Below are positions 21,018-31,065 of a stretch of 64,000 bases of DNA, piece after piece (positions within the stretch are counted from its first letter, which is position 1; every line of letters starts with the position of its first letter). The translations under genes and the position numbers were made by a program. The DNA lies in assembly GCF_034008315.1 (NCBI RefSeq), contig NZ_CP125377.1, positions 186,001 to 250,000 on the forward strand. Reading direction: 5' to 3'. The notes under the pieces were generated by a model. The model was not told the DNA's origin. It made no database searches and saw nothing but the letters and a program-made list of their open reading frames with translations. Source of the DNA: Pseudomonas sp. P8_241. GTDB taxonomy: Bacteria; Pseudomonadota; Gammaproteobacteria; Pseudomonadales; Pseudomonadaceae.

Positions 21018-21842
21018 ATGAGGAAATCACTACTCGCCCTGCTGCTTCTGGTCTCGGCCGGTTTCGCGCATGGGCAAGCGCTGCCCGGGCAAGACATTCC
21101 CACCATAAAGTTGTCGCCCCAGGTGCGTGTCAGCCCGCAGACCGAGGCCCTCCCGAGCGTTGCGCTGAAATCGATCAACAGCTTTTTGTTAAGCAACCGC
21201 ATCGTCGACAAGGCCGAGGATTTCGACAAGGCACCCTACATTGTCGCCGGCGATGCCGAGCGCGTGCTCAGCGGCAGTGGCGACCGAATCTTTGCTCGGG
21301 GCCACTTCGACCCCGCGCAACCGGTATACGGTATCTTCCGCCAGGGCAAGGTTTACGCCGACCCGCAGAGCCAAGAGGTTCTGGGCATCAATGCCGATGA
21401 CATCGGTGGTGGCGAGGTGATAGCTATCGAAGGCGAGGTGGCTACGCTCGACCTGCAACGCACCACCCAGGAAGTGCGTGTGGGCGATCGATTGTTCAGC
21501 GGCGAGGAGCGTTCGATCCATTCGGCGTTCAAGCCCAGTTCACCCGGTACCCCGATTGATGGCTTGATCATTGATGTGCCTCGCGGTGTGACGCAAATCG
21601 GCGCGATGGACGTGGTCACGCTGAACAAGGGGCAGCGCGATGGCTTGGTCGAGGGCAACGTGTTGGAAGTCATGAAAACCGGTGAAACCGTGCGCGACCG
21701 GATCACGGGTCAACCGCTGAAAATTCCTGATGAACGCGCTGGTCTGCTGATGGTTTTCCGTACCTACGACAAGCTCAGTTACGGGCTGGTGCTTGACGCT
21801 TCGCGCTCGCTGGCGGTGATGGACAAAGTGCGAAATCCGTAA
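21018..21842 (+). CDS. Periplasmic LysM-family protein lacking its LysM domain (PA0020-like)
   Basis: A Sec signal peptide ([20 protein letters not shown]) is followed directly by the conserved C-terminal region of the Pseudomonas protein normally encoded upstream of dprA ([71 protein letters not shown]). As I recall them, homologues are about 340 aa with a LysM module (YTVxxGDTLWDIS) straight after the signal peptide. Here only about 10 residues separate signal peptide and TIKLSP, and the protein is 274 aa. This suggests an in-frame loss of about 65-70 residues including LysM. AAAGGGA precedes the ATG, so it is still expressed. Peptidoglycan binding by LysM should be lost. Confidence 0.85.
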   Translation: MRKSLLALLLLVSAGFAHGQALPGQDIPTIKLSPQVRVSPQTEALPSVALKSINSFLLSNRIVDKAEDFDKAPYIVAGDAERVLSGSGDRIFARGHFDPAQPVYGIFRQGKVYADPQSQEVLGINADDIGGGEVIAIEGEVATLDLQRTTQEVRVGDRLFSGEERSIHSAFKPSSPGTPIDGLIIDVPRGVTQIGAMDVVTLNKGQRDGLVEGNVLEVMKTGETVRDRITGQPLKIPDERAGLLMVFRTYDKLSYGLVLDASRSLAVMDKVRNP

Positions 21843-21923
21843 GCTTGGTTCACAAGTTACCAACAGAGTTATCCACAGCTTGTTCCCGCATCGACGGGAA
21901 CTCAAATCGATCAAGGATGATCC

Positions 21924-23030
21924 ATGTCGCTGTCTCCTGTCACACCGGTTTCCCCTGCGGAACTGGAAGCTCGTTTGCGTTTGCACCGTTTACCGGAGCT
22001 CGGTCCGGCGCGCTTCAAGAAGTTGCTTGAGGCCTTCGGTTCGGCATCCAAAGCCATCAGCGCGCCCGCCAGTGCCTGGCGTGCGTTGGGTTTGCCGATG
22101 GCTTGTTCCGAGGCCAGGCGTAGTGCTGAAATTCGTGATGGCGCCAGCCATGCATTGGCTTGGCTGGAGCGTCCGGGCCAGCATTTGCTGATGTGGGACC
22201 AGCCGGACTACCCGGCGATGCTGGCGCAGATCAGCGATGCGCCACCACTGTTATTCGTCGCAGGCGATCCGGGCATTCTGGAAAAACCGCAGCTGGCCAT
22301 GGTCGGTAGCCGACGAGCATCGCGACCGGGCATGGACACCGCCAGCGCGTTTTCCCGCAGCCTCGCCGGCGCCGGCTTTGTTATCACCAGCGGTCTGGCA
22401 CTGGGCATCGATGCCGCTGCACACCAGGCCGCGATCGATATCGGCGGGCAAACGGTCGGTGTGCTTGGCACGGGTCTTGAGAAGTTTTATCCACAGCGCA
22501 ATCGGCGCCTGGCAGACGCCATGATCGCCTCGGGCAGCGCAGTGCTTTCAGAGTTTGCGCTGGATACCGGCCCAAGCGCCGGTAACTTCCCTCGACGCAA
22601 CCGGATCATCAGCGGTTTGTCCCTCGGTGTTCTGGTGGTTGAGGCCAGTGTCGCCAGCGGTTCGCTGATTACTGCGAGGCTGGCGGCGGAACAAGGACGC
22701 GAGGTGTTTGCGATTCCCGGGTCCATCCATCATCCCGGCGCCCGTGGCTGTCATCAGTTGATCCGCGATGGCGCGGTCTTGGTTGAAACCATCGAACACA
22801 TCCTTGAAGCATTGCGTGGCTGGCAGCAACAACCATTGTTCACAGAGACAAGCGAGGTTACGACGACTGATCCGCTGTTACTGTTATTGCATGCGGCGCC
22901 CCTGACCAGTGAAGCGCTGGTCGACGCCAGTGGTTGGGCCTTGCCGAAAGTGCTGGCGGCGTTGACGGAGCTGGAAATGGACGGGCGTGCGGTGTGTGAA
23001 AACGGGCGCTGGTTTGCACGGGTGAGCTAG
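21924..23030 (+). CDS. dprA: DNA-processing protein DprA
   Basis: Protects incoming single-stranded DNA and loads RecA during natural transformation. 368 aa with an N-terminal SAM-like region (RLHRLPELGPARFKKLLEAFG), the extended Rossmann fold (MVGSRRASRPG, SGLALGIDAAAHQAA, GVLGTGLEKFYPQRN, VEASVASGSLITA) and a C-terminal winged-helix domain. Follows the lysM-like gene by about 80 bp containing a perfect DnaA box (21869), with a second box inside the gene (22487). Confidence 0.96.
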   Translation: MSLSPVTPVSPAELEARLRLHRLPELGPARFKKLLEAFGSASKAISAPASAWRALGLPMACSEARRSAEIRDGASHALAWLERPGQHLLMWDQPDYPAMLAQISDAPPLLFVAGDPGILEKPQLAMVGSRRASRPGMDTASAFSRSLAGAGFVITSGLALGIDAAAHQAAIDIGGQTVGVLGTGLEKFYPQRNRRLADAMIASGSAVLSEFALDTGPSAGNFPRRNRIISGLSLGVLVVEASVASGSLITARLAAEQGREVFAIPGSIHHPGARGCHQLIRDGAVLVETIEHILEALRGWQQQPLFTETSEVTTTDPLLLLLHAAPLTSEALVDASGWALPKVLAALTELEMDGRAVCENGRWFARVS

Positions 23031-23084
23031 GTTTTATAAACAAGATCGGTAAACTGCGCAGAGCCTTATTCTGGAGAGTTTTTC

Positions 23085-23642
23085 ATGGTCAACAGTTGGC
23101 GTGTGCAACAAGCCGCGCAAGCAGTTCGCGCTGGGGCGGTGATTGCCTACCCAACCGAAGCAGTCTGGGGTCTGGGTTGCGACCCCTGGGACCTCGATGC
23201 GGTGGAGCGATTGCTGGAGATTAAGGGTCGCTCCGTGGACAAGGGGCTGATTCTGGTCGCCGATAATATCCGTCAGTTCGACTTCCTGTTCGAAGACTTC
23301 CCCGAGCTGTGGATGGATCGCATGGCCAGCACTTGGCCAGGGCCAAACACCTGGCTGGTGCCGCACCAGAACCTGCTGCCGCCTTGGATCACCGGCGTGC
23401 ATGAAACGGTGGCGCTGCGGGTCAGCGATCACCCTCAAATCCGGGATTTGTGTGCGCTGGTCGGGCCGTTGGTGTCGACATCGGCCAACCCGCAGGGGCG
23501 TCCGGCGGCGCGTACGAGGATTCGCGTCGAGCAGTATTTTCGTGGTCAGGTGGATCTGGTGCTTGGCGGAATGCTGGGCGGGCGCAAGAACCCGAGTGTG
23601 ATTCGCGATCTGGCGACCGGGCACGTTGTGCGCCCGGATTAA
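23085..23642 (+). CDS. tsaC: Threonylcarbamoyl-AMP synthase (TsaC/RimN)
   Basis: YrdC-domain enzyme making threonylcarbamoyl-AMP for the t6A37 modification of ANN-decoding tRNAs. 185 aa, the short TsaC form without the Sua5 extension. Visible are [19 protein letters not shown], the KGR-containing ATP/phosphate loop ([16 protein letters not shown]), and [14 protein letters not shown]. Downstream of dprA by 54 nt, an arrangement conserved in gammaproteobacteria. Confidence 0.95.
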   Translation: MVNSWRVQQAAQAVRAGAVIAYPTEAVWGLGCDPWDLDAVERLLEIKGRSVDKGLILVADNIRQFDFLFEDFPELWMDRMASTWPGPNTWLVPHQNLLPPWITGVHETVALRVSDHPQIRDLCALVGPLVSTSANPQGRPAARTRIRVEQYFRGQVDLVLGGMLGGRKNPSVIRDLATGHVVRPD

Positions 23643-23652
23643 GACCGAGGTG

Positions 23653-23735
23653 CGCCCATCGCTAGCAGGCTAGCTCCCACGCTGGTTTTGTGAACACCAC
23701 AGATCCAATGTGGGGCTAGCGTGCTAGCGATGGCG
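23653..23735. repeat. Inverted REP pair between tsaC and qor
   Basis: Arms CGCCCATCGCTAGCAGGCTA... and ...GGGGCTAGCGTGCTAGCGA, imperfectly complementary, lie between the convergent 3' ends of the two genes. Same general REP architecture as others here but a different core (CTAGC). Confidence 0.8.
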
Positions 23736-23739
23736 TCCG

Positions 23740-24717
23740 TCAGGGCAGCAAAACAACCGAACCGGTCGTACGTCGCGCTGACAACTCGGTCTGCGCCTTC
23801 GCCGCATCCGCCAGTGAATACGTCTGGCTGATATCCACCTTCAACTTGCCGCTGATGATCATCTCGAACAATTCATCCGCCATGCGCTGCAGATTCTCGG
23901 CGTTGTTCGCATAAGTGGCCAAGGTAGGCCGGGTTACATACAGCGAACCCTTCCCCGCCAGAATCCCCAGGTTCACCCCGTCTACCGCGCCGGAAGCATT
24001 ACCGAAGCTCACCACCAGCCCTCGCGGCGCGACGCTGTCGAGCGACGTCAGCCACGTGTCCTTGCCAACACCGTCGTACACCACCGGGACTTTCTTTCCG
24101 TCGGTCAATTCCAGTACACGTTGTGCAACGTTTTCGTGGCTGTAGTCGATGGTCGCCCAAGCACCGTTAGCCTTGGCCAATGCGGCCTTCTGCGCCGAGC
24201 TCACCGTGCCGATCAGCTTCACGCCCAACGCCTTGGCCCACTGGCAGGCCAGGGAGCCGACACCACCGGCCGCCGCGTGGAACAGGATGGTGTCGCCACC
24301 CTTGAGTTCATAAGTCTGACGCAGCAGGTATTGCACCGTCAGGCCCTTGAGCATCACACCCGCCGCTTGTTCGAAACTGATGGCCTCCGGCAGTTTCACC
24401 AGATTCGCCTCGGGCAACACGTGAACTTCGCTGTAGGCGCCCAACGGGCCGCTGCCGTAGGCCACGCGGTCACCGACCTTGAACCGGGTCACGTCGCTGC
24501 CTATCGCATCGACCACACCCGCGCCTTCCGAGCCCAAACCCGATGGCAGGGATGGCGGCGGGTAGAGTCCGCTGCGGTAATAGGTGTCGATGAAGTTCAG
24601 ACCGATGGCCTTGTTGGCCACGCGCACTTCCTTCGGACCTGGCTCGGCAGGCTGGTAATCCACATACTCGAGCACTTCGGGACCGCCATGGGCACGGAAC
24701 TGGATACGCTTTGCCAT
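23740..24717 (-). CDS. qor: NADPH:quinone oxidoreductase (zinc-independent MDR family)
   Basis: One-electron quinone reductase of the medium-chain dehydrogenase superfamily. 325 aa; starts MAKRIQFRAHGGPEVLEYVDY, with the NADPH-binding Rossmann loop AAAGGVGSLACQWAKALG near residue 150. The zinc ligands of alcohol dehydrogenases are absent, as expected for Qor. Divergently placed from hemF, a conserved Pseudomonas pair. Confidence 0.93.
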   Translation of the reverse strand: MAKRIQFRAHGGPEVLEYVDYQPAEPGPKEVRVANKAIGLNFIDTYYRSGLYPPPSLPSGLGSEGAGVVDAIGSDVTRFKVGDRVAYGSGPLGAYSEVHVLPEANLVKLPEAISFEQAAGVMLKGLTVQYLLRQTYELKGGDTILFHAAAGGVGSLACQWAKALGVKLIGTVSSAQKAALAKANGAWATIDYSHENVAQRVLELTDGKKVPVVYDGVGKDTWLTSLDSVAPRGLVVSFGNASGAVDGVNLGILAGKGSLYVTRPTLATYANNAENLQRMADELFEMIISGKLKVDISQTYSLADAAKAQTELSARRTTGSVVLLP

Positions 24718-24856
24718 CTGCTCTCTCCTGAGGTCGTTTTACCAAGCTCCCTATCGGACTCCTAAGCTTGATCTTCGTCAACTGCGAAGGGGGAACTTGC
24801 GGTGTTATGCTACGCGCCCATTTGCGCAGGCCGAGCTCCAGTGGAGCGCCGCGTAG

Positions 24857-25795
<939 letters not shown>

Positions 25796-25832
25796 TTTTT
25801 AGGTTTTGGCTTACGTCGTCGGGGCTGCCAAC

Positions 25833-25862
25833 AAGATCGCAGCCTTCGGCAGCTCCTACGGG
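25833..25862. repeat. Single REP unit between hemF and aroE
   Basis: AAGATCGCAGCCTTCGGCAG followed by CTCCTACGGG, the same unit as one arm of the doublet at 26702-26779. It sits 13 bp ahead of the aroE start. Confidence 0.75.
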
Positions 25863-25875
25863 TGAGGGTGTGTAG

Positions 25876-26697
25876 ATGGACCGTTATGTCGTATTCGGTA
25901 ACCCGATTGGCCACAGCAAGTCGCCGCTGATCCATCGCCTGTTCGCCGAACAAACCGCGCAAAAACTCGACTACAACACGTTGCTGGCGCCACTGGATGA
26001 CTTTTCCACCTGCGCCCGCACCTTTTTCCTCGAAGGTCGCGGGGCGAATGTGACCGTACCGTTCAAGGAAGAGGCCTATCGATTGGCCAACGCCCTGACC
26101 GCCCGGGCGCAGCGGGCCGGCGCGGTGAATACCCTGAGCAAACTGGCGGACGGCAGCCTGCTGGGCGACAACACCGATGGTGCCGGGCTGGTTCGGGACC
26201 TGACGGTCAACCTGGGTCTGAGCCTCAAGGGCAAACGTATCCTGTTGCTGGGTGCTGGTGGGGCGGTGCGCGGTGCATTGGAGCCGTTGCTGGCCGAACA
26301 GCCGGCATCGGTGATCATCGCTAACCGCACGGTGGAAAAAGCCGAGTTGCTGGCCGAGCTGTTCGCCGATCTGGGGCCGGTATCGGCCAGTGGTTTTGAC
26401 TGGTTGCGCGAGTCGGTGGACGTGATCATCAACGCGACGTCCGCGAGCCTGTCCGGCGACGTGCCGCCGATTGCCAGCAGCCTCATCGAACCGGGCAAGA
26501 CCGTTTGCTACGACATGATGTACGGAAAAGACCCGACCTCGTTCTGCCGTTGGGCCAGCGAACATGGCGCTGCGGTGGCGATGGATGGGCTGGGGATGCT
26601 CGCCGAGCAAGCGGCGGAAGCATTTTTCCTGTGGCGCGGCATGCGTCCGGACACGGCACCGGTGTTGGCTGAACTTCGCCGGCAGTTGGCCCTTTAA
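25876..26697 (+). CDS. aroE: Shikimate dehydrogenase (NADP+)
   Basis: Reduces 3-dehydroshikimate in aromatic amino acid synthesis. 273 aa; [20 protein letters not shown] is the family start, [11 protein letters not shown] carries the catalytic lysine, [11 protein letters not shown] the aspartate, and [16 protein letters not shown] with NRTVEKAE form the NADP-binding loop. Lies 80 nt after hemF with a REP unit between. Confidence 0.97.
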   Translation: MDRYVVFGNPIGHSKSPLIHRLFAEQTAQKLDYNTLLAPLDDFSTCARTFFLEGRGANVTVPFKEEAYRLANALTARAQRAGAVNTLSKLADGSLLGDNTDGAGLVRDLTVNLGLSLKGKRILLLGAGGAVRGALEPLLAEQPASVIIANRTVEKAELLAELFADLGPVSASGFDWLRESVDVIINATSASLSGDVPPIASSLIEPGKTVCYDMMYGKDPTSFCRWASEHGAAVAMDGLGMLAEQAAEAFFLWRGMRPDTAPVLAELRRQLAL

Positions 26698-26701
26698 CGT
26701 C

Positions 26702-26779
26702 AAAAGATCGCAGCCTTCGGCAGCTCCTACACAGGATTTGCATCCATCCTGTAGGAGCTGCCGCAGGCTGCGATCTTTT
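26702..26779. repeat. Inverted REP pair between aroE and the SulP gene
   Basis: 29-bp arms AAAAGATCGCAGCCTTCGGC... and ...GCCGCAGGCTGCGATCTTTT, separated by 20 bp. It fills the whole gap between convergent genes; the right arm touches the SulP stop codon and the A/T-ending arms may serve as a bidirectional terminator. Confidence 0.88.
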
Positions 26780-28347
26780 CAATCCTCAAACCGGATCGGG
26801 CATTTCTCTGCGCCCTCCAGCTTTCTCAGTTCTTCCACCACTTGCGGCCGCGCCCGGCGCAAGGTCAGGCTGCGATCCTGGCGCAGCAATCGCCGCGCTT
26901 CCTGATGCAGCATTTCCACGCCGGAATAATCGATGAAGTTGATCTGCTGCGCCTCGATCACCACCCGCGTGCCGTGCATGCGTTGCAGGCGAACTTGCAG
27001 GTAGTGGCTGGCACCGAAAAAGATCGAGCCGCCAACCCGCAGGATGTCTTCCTCGCCATCGCGCCAATGCTGCACCCGCGGTTGTGAGGTGCGCTTGAGG
27101 TAGACGAACAGCGACGCCAGTACGCCGGCGTAAATGGCTGTCTGCAACTCCAAAAGCAACGTGGCGAGACAGGTGAGCACCATCACCATGAACTCGGCGC
27201 GGCTGACCCGCAATAACGCGCGGATGCCGCGATGATCGACCAGGCCCCAAGCGATCAACAGAATGCTGCCGGCCATGGCCGGGATCGGGATATGCGCGAT
27301 CAATTGGGCGCCAAAGATCGCAAACAACGCCACCCACAGCGCCGAAAAAATCCCCGCCAATGGTGAGCAGGCTCCTGCTTCGTAGCTCAAGCCCGAGCGG
27401 GTGAAAGAGCCGGCTGACAGCGATCCGGAAAAAAACGCACCGACGATGTTGGATAAGCCTTGGGCGCGGACTTCCTGGTTGGCGTCGAGTATCTGCTGAG
27501 AACGTGCGGAGATCGAACGGGCAATCGACAGGCTGGTCACCAACCCCAGCATGCCCACCGCCACGGCACTTGGCAGCAGGCGCAGGATCAGGTCGAGGTC
27601 CAGTGGCAACGGGCTGAAGGGCGGTAGCTTGCCGGTGAAGGCGCTGACCAGTTGCACATGACCCAGTTTCGACGGCCAGAGCCAGACCAGCAATCCACCC
27701 AGCACCAAAGTAATCAGCAGCGTCGGCCAGCGCGGCAACCACAGTTTCAGGAGCACTCCCACGATCACCGTCGCCAACCCCAGAGCCAGCGAGGGTTTGT
27801 CGACTTCGCCGAGGTGTTTGCACAGCAGGATAAGGCTGTCCAGCGCGGTGGCCTGGTTGGGCAAGTCCAGCCCCAGGAGGTTGGGCAATTGGCCGATGGC
27901 AATCACCACTGCTGCACCCAGGGTGAAACCGAGCACCACCGAATGCGAAACGAAATTGACCAGTGCGCCAAAGCGCAGCAGCCCCAGCAACCATTGGAAA
28001 ACGCCGGCCAGGAATGTCAGTAGCAGGATCAGCGTGACGTAGTCCTGTGAGGTCGGAACTGCCAGAGGACTGACGCTGGCGTACAGGACAATGGAGATCG
28101 CCGCCGTAGGACCGCAGATTAAATGCCACGACGAGCCCCACAGACAGGCGATCAATACCGGGATGATTGCGGCGTACAAGCCGTATTCCGGTGGGAGGCC
28201 GGCGATCAAGGCGTAGGCAATGGATTGTGGTAACGCGAGAATCGCACCGCTGAGGCCGACGATCAGGTCACGCCCAACGCTGGTGCGGGTTTGCCGGGGC
28301 AACCAAGTGAGGAAGGGAAAGAGTGAATGGCGGCTGGGCAGGGCCAT
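26779..28347 (-). CDS. SulP-family anion transporter with STAS domain
   Basis: Inner-membrane anion permease (sulfate, bicarbonate or similar) of 522 aa. N-terminal signature GLSGAILALPQSIAYALIAGLPPEYGLYAAIIP, then 10-12 membrane segments up to about residue 400, then a C-terminal STAS domain (about 420-510) with INFIDYSGVEMLHQEA. The substrate is not predictable from sequence; sulfate is plausible given the adjacent choline-sulfatase cluster, which would release sulfate. Convergent with aroE. Confidence 0.9.
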   Translation of the reverse strand: MALPSRHSLFPFLTWLPRQTRTSVGRDLIVGLSGAILALPQSIAYALIAGLPPEYGLYAAIIPVLIACLWGSSWHLICGPTAAISIVLYASVSPLAVPTSQDYVTLILLLTFLAGVFQWLLGLLRFGALVNFVSHSVVLGFTLGAAVVIAIGQLPNLLGLDLPNQATALDSLILLCKHLGEVDKPSLALGLATVIVGVLLKLWLPRWPTLLITLVLGGLLVWLWPSKLGHVQLVSAFTGKLPPFSPLPLDLDLILRLLPSAVAVGMLGLVTSLSIARSISARSQQILDANQEVRAQGLSNIVGAFFSGSLSAGSFTRSGLSYEAGACSPLAGIFSALWVALFAIFGAQLIAHIPIPAMAGSILLIAWGLVDHRGIRALLRVSRAEFMVMVLTCLATLLLELQTAIYAGVLASLFVYLKRTSQPRVQHWRDGEEDILRVGGSIFFGASHYLQVRLQRMHGTRVVIEAQQINFIDYSGVEMLHQEARRLLRQDRSLTLRRARPQVVEELRKLEGAEKCPIRFED

Positions 28348-28421
28348 GGAGCCTCTCGGTGAATGACTGCAAATGCGTCAGGGTGGTATGTCGGGCGCAA
28401 TGGCGCAAGGGTGAAATCGAA

Positions 28422-28487
28422 TCGCGCGCAGGCTCGCTCCCACAGGGAGCACGCCGACCTGTAGAAGCGAGCCTGCTAGTGATGGCG
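28422..28487. repeat. REP-like inverted pair near choX 3' end
   Basis: GCAGGCTCGCTCCCACAGG and its imperfect inverted partner ending GAGCCTGCTAGTGATGGCG flank a 12-bp spacer, between the SulP start region and the choX stop. Confidence 0.72.
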
Positions 28488-28497
28488 TCCTTGACCC

Positions 28498-29418
28498 CTA
28501 AAGTTTGGCTTTGACCGCTGGCAACGCATCCTTGCCATCTGCGGTTTTCACCCCGTCGAGCCACTTATCCAGCACCGCCGGATTGGCCTTGATCCATGCC
28601 TTTGCGGCAGCTGCGTTGCTGACTTTCTTGTTCACCACCTCGGCCATGATGCTGTTCTCCATTTCCTGAGTGAAACTCAGGTTGGTCAGCAACTTGCCGA
28701 CATTCGGGCAGGCCTGTGCGTAACCCTTGCGGGTCAGGGTGTAGACGCTGCCGGTGTCGCCGAAGTATTTCTCGCCACCCTTCAGATAATGCATTTTCAG
28801 CTGCACGTTCATCGGGTGCGGAGTCCAGCCGAGGAAGGTCACGAACTTCTGTTTTTTCACCGCTCGGGACACTTCCGCCAGCATCGCCTGCTCGCTGGAT
28901 TCGACCAGTTTCCACTGGCCCATGTCGAAATCGTTGTTCTTGATGATCTCTTGCAGAGAGAGGTTCGCCGGCGCGCCGGAGCCGATGCCGTAGATTTTCT
29001 TGTCGAATTTATCCGCGTACTTGTTCAGGTCGGCAAAGCTATGCACACCCGCATCCCACACGTAATCCGGGACGGCGAGGGTGAATTCTGTGCCATCGAG
29101 GTTTTTCGCCAGTTGCGTGACGTCGCCGCTCGCCACGAACTTGTCGTAGAAACCCTGCTGTGCCGGCATCCAGTTACCGAGGAACACATCAACCTGGCCG
29201 TCCTTCAACCCGCCAAAGGTGATCGGCACCGCAAGAGTGTCAACCTTGGCCTTGTAGCCCATGCCGTCCAGCAGAAACCCGGTGATGGCGTTGGTCGCGG
29301 CGATGTCGCTCCAGCCCGGATCGGCCATCTTCACCGTCTCGCAACCCTGATCGGCGAATGCCGATGCACTGCCCAAGGCCAGGAGCCCTACCGTCAGTAC
29401 TGTGGATAACCTTTGCAT
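28498..29418 (-). CDS. choX: Choline ABC transporter substrate-binding protein
   Basis: Periplasmic binding protein of the OpuAC/ProX-type choline importer. Signal peptide MQRLSTVLTVGLLALGSASA with cleavage before DQGCETV; 306 aa. Diagnostic blocks are MADPGWSDIAATNAITGFLL, VFLGNWMPAQQGFYDKF and FVTFLGWTPHPMN. It follows betC by 16 nt in the same direction, so the unit cleaves choline-O-sulfate and captures choline. No permease or ATPase gene is adjacent; it presumably uses components encoded elsewhere. Confidence 0.93.
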   Translation of the reverse strand: MQRLSTVLTVGLLALGSASAFADQGCETVKMADPGWSDIAATNAITGFLLDGMGYKAKVDTLAVPITFGGLKDGQVDVFLGNWMPAQQGFYDKFVASGDVTQLAKNLDGTEFTLAVPDYVWDAGVHSFADLNKYADKFDKKIYGIGSGAPANLSLQEIIKNNDFDMGQWKLVESSEQAMLAEVSRAVKKQKFVTFLGWTPHPMNVQLKMHYLKGGEKYFGDTGSVYTLTRKGYAQACPNVGKLLTNLSFTQEMENSIMAEVVNKKVSNAAAAKAWIKANPAVLDKWLDGVKTADGKDALPAVKAKL

Positions 29419-29434
29419 GGACTTCCCCTTAACG

Positions 29435-30949
29435 TTATTGGTTTTGGCAGGGTTGTGGATAACGGGCTTTGCGTTCCAGATCGTCGAGGTCGATATGGTT
29501 GCGCATGTATTGCTGACTGGCGTCCACCTGGGGCTGGTGATCCCAGCTCTTCAGCTTGCCGATGGTCAGGGCGTCGGCCACGAAACGCCGGCGCCGCTGG
29601 CTCGCGAGTACTTGTTGGTGGATCGTCGGGATGTCCCACTTGGCCCGCGCTTCGGTGAGAAAATCTTCGAAAAGTTGGCGATGTTGTGGCGATTGGCTGA
29701 GTTCTTCAATTTCACGCGGGTCATTTTGTACATCGAAAAGCAGGCAAGGGTCGTCTTCGCTGTAGATGAACTTGTAGGCGCCACGGCGGATCATCATCAG
29801 CGGGCTGATCGTGCCTTCGGCCATGTATTCGCCGAACACTTCGTCGTGACCGCCCTGCCCTTGCAGGTGCGCAACGAGTGAGCGTCCATCGAGTGGCAAG
29901 TCAGGCTCCAGCGAGCCGCCCGCCAGTTCGACGAAGGTTGGCAGCAAGTCGGCAGTGGATACCGAGGCGCTGACTCGACCCGCACCGAACTGTCCCGGCG
30001 CACTGATCAACAGGGGCACCCGGGCGGCCATTTCGAACCAGTGCATTTTGTACCAAAGCCCGCGTTCGCCGAGCATGTCTCCGTGATCGCCCGAAAAGAC
30101 GATGATAGTGTCCTTGATCAACCCTGTTTCTTCGAGGGTTTGCAGAAGTTTGCCGACGTTGCTGTCGATATAGCTGCACGCGCCGAAATACGCTCGGCGA
30201 GCATCGCGGATCTTATCCACAGGCAGCGGCTTCTCCCACAGGTCGTAGACCTTGAGCAAACGCTGGGAATGCGGGTCGAGGTCATGCGGGTCCGGCGTTG
30301 AAGGCAGCGGGATATCAGCATCGTCGTACAGATCCCAAAAGGCCTTGGGAATCGTGTACGGGTCGTGTGGGTGGGTCATCGATACGGTCAGGCAGAACGG
30401 CTGATCGCCCTCCTCGCGAATGTGATCGAACAAATACTGCTGCGCCTTGAACACTACCTCTTCATCGAAATCCAGTTGATTGGTGCGCACGCATGGTCCC
30501 GCTTGCAGCACCGACGACATGTTGTGGTACCAGCTCGGACGTACATCCGGCGCATCCCAGTTCACCGCCCACCCGTAATCGGCCGGGTAAATATCGCTGG
30601 TCAGGCGTTCTTCGTAGCCGTGCAACTGGTCGGGACCGCAGAAGTGCATCTTTCCAGACAATGCAGTGCGGTAACCGAGGCGACGCAGGTAGTGGGCATA
30701 CGTCGGTACATCGGCAGGGAAATCGGCTGCATTGTCGTAGGCGCCGATTTTGCTCGGCAACTGGCCGCTGACCAGGGTGAAGCGCGATGGCGCGCACAAC
30801 GGGCTGTTGCAATAGGCAGAATCAAACACCACGCCTTCGGCAGCGAGGCGACTCAAATTAGGCAGTTTGATGGGCGAAGGGCCGTAAAACGGCAACATTG
30901 GCGAGGCCATTTGATCGGCCATGATGAAAAGAATGTTCTTGCGCTTCAT
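29435..30949 (-). CDS. betC: Choline-sulfatase
   Basis: Hydrolyses choline-O-sulfate to choline and sulfate, giving an osmoprotectant precursor. The sulfatase motif CAPSRFTLVSG carries the cysteine that becomes formylglycine; metal ligands appear in FIMADQM (N-terminus) and FSGDHGDMLGERGLW. Start taken at the second Met (30949), giving MKRKNILFIMADQ, as in other BetC proteins, and 504 aa. Divergent from its LysR regulator. An anaerobic-type or FGE maturase must be encoded elsewhere. Confidence 0.95.
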   Translation of the reverse strand: MKRKNILFIMADQMASPMLPFYGPSPIKLPNLSRLAAEGVVFDSAYCNSPLCAPSRFTLVSGQLPSKIGAYDNAADFPADVPTYAHYLRRLGYRTALSGKMHFCGPDQLHGYEERLTSDIYPADYGWAVNWDAPDVRPSWYHNMSSVLQAGPCVRTNQLDFDEEVVFKAQQYLFDHIREEGDQPFCLTVSMTHPHDPYTIPKAFWDLYDDADIPLPSTPDPHDLDPHSQRLLKVYDLWEKPLPVDKIRDARRAYFGACSYIDSNVGKLLQTLEETGLIKDTIIVFSGDHGDMLGERGLWYKMHWFEMAARVPLLISAPGQFGAGRVSASVSTADLLPTFVELAGGSLEPDLPLDGRSLVAHLQGQGGHDEVFGEYMAEGTISPLMMIRRGAYKFIYSEDDPCLLFDVQNDPREIEELSQSPQHRQLFEDFLTEARAKWDIPTIHQQVLASQRRRRFVADALTIGKLKSWDHQPQVDASQQYMRNHIDLDDLERKARYPQPCQNQ

Positions 30950-31050
30950 GTGATCGCGGCATTCCATAGTGGATGTTTATGCGAAGGTGCTGGGATCGAG
31001 GATGTAACCCATGCCTTTTGCGGTAAAGCCCATGCGCGGCAATGACTAGG

Positions 31051-31065
31051 ATAAGCACAGCTTAT
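31051..31065. promoter_or_regulatory. LysR-type operator candidate (T-N11-A palindrome)
   Basis: ATAAGCACAGCTTAT, a perfect 6-bp inverted repeat around ACA, fits the T-N11-A box bound by LysR regulators. It overlaps the start codon of the LysR gene and lies about 100 bp ahead of betC, so it suits autoregulation plus control of betC. Confidence 0.6.
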
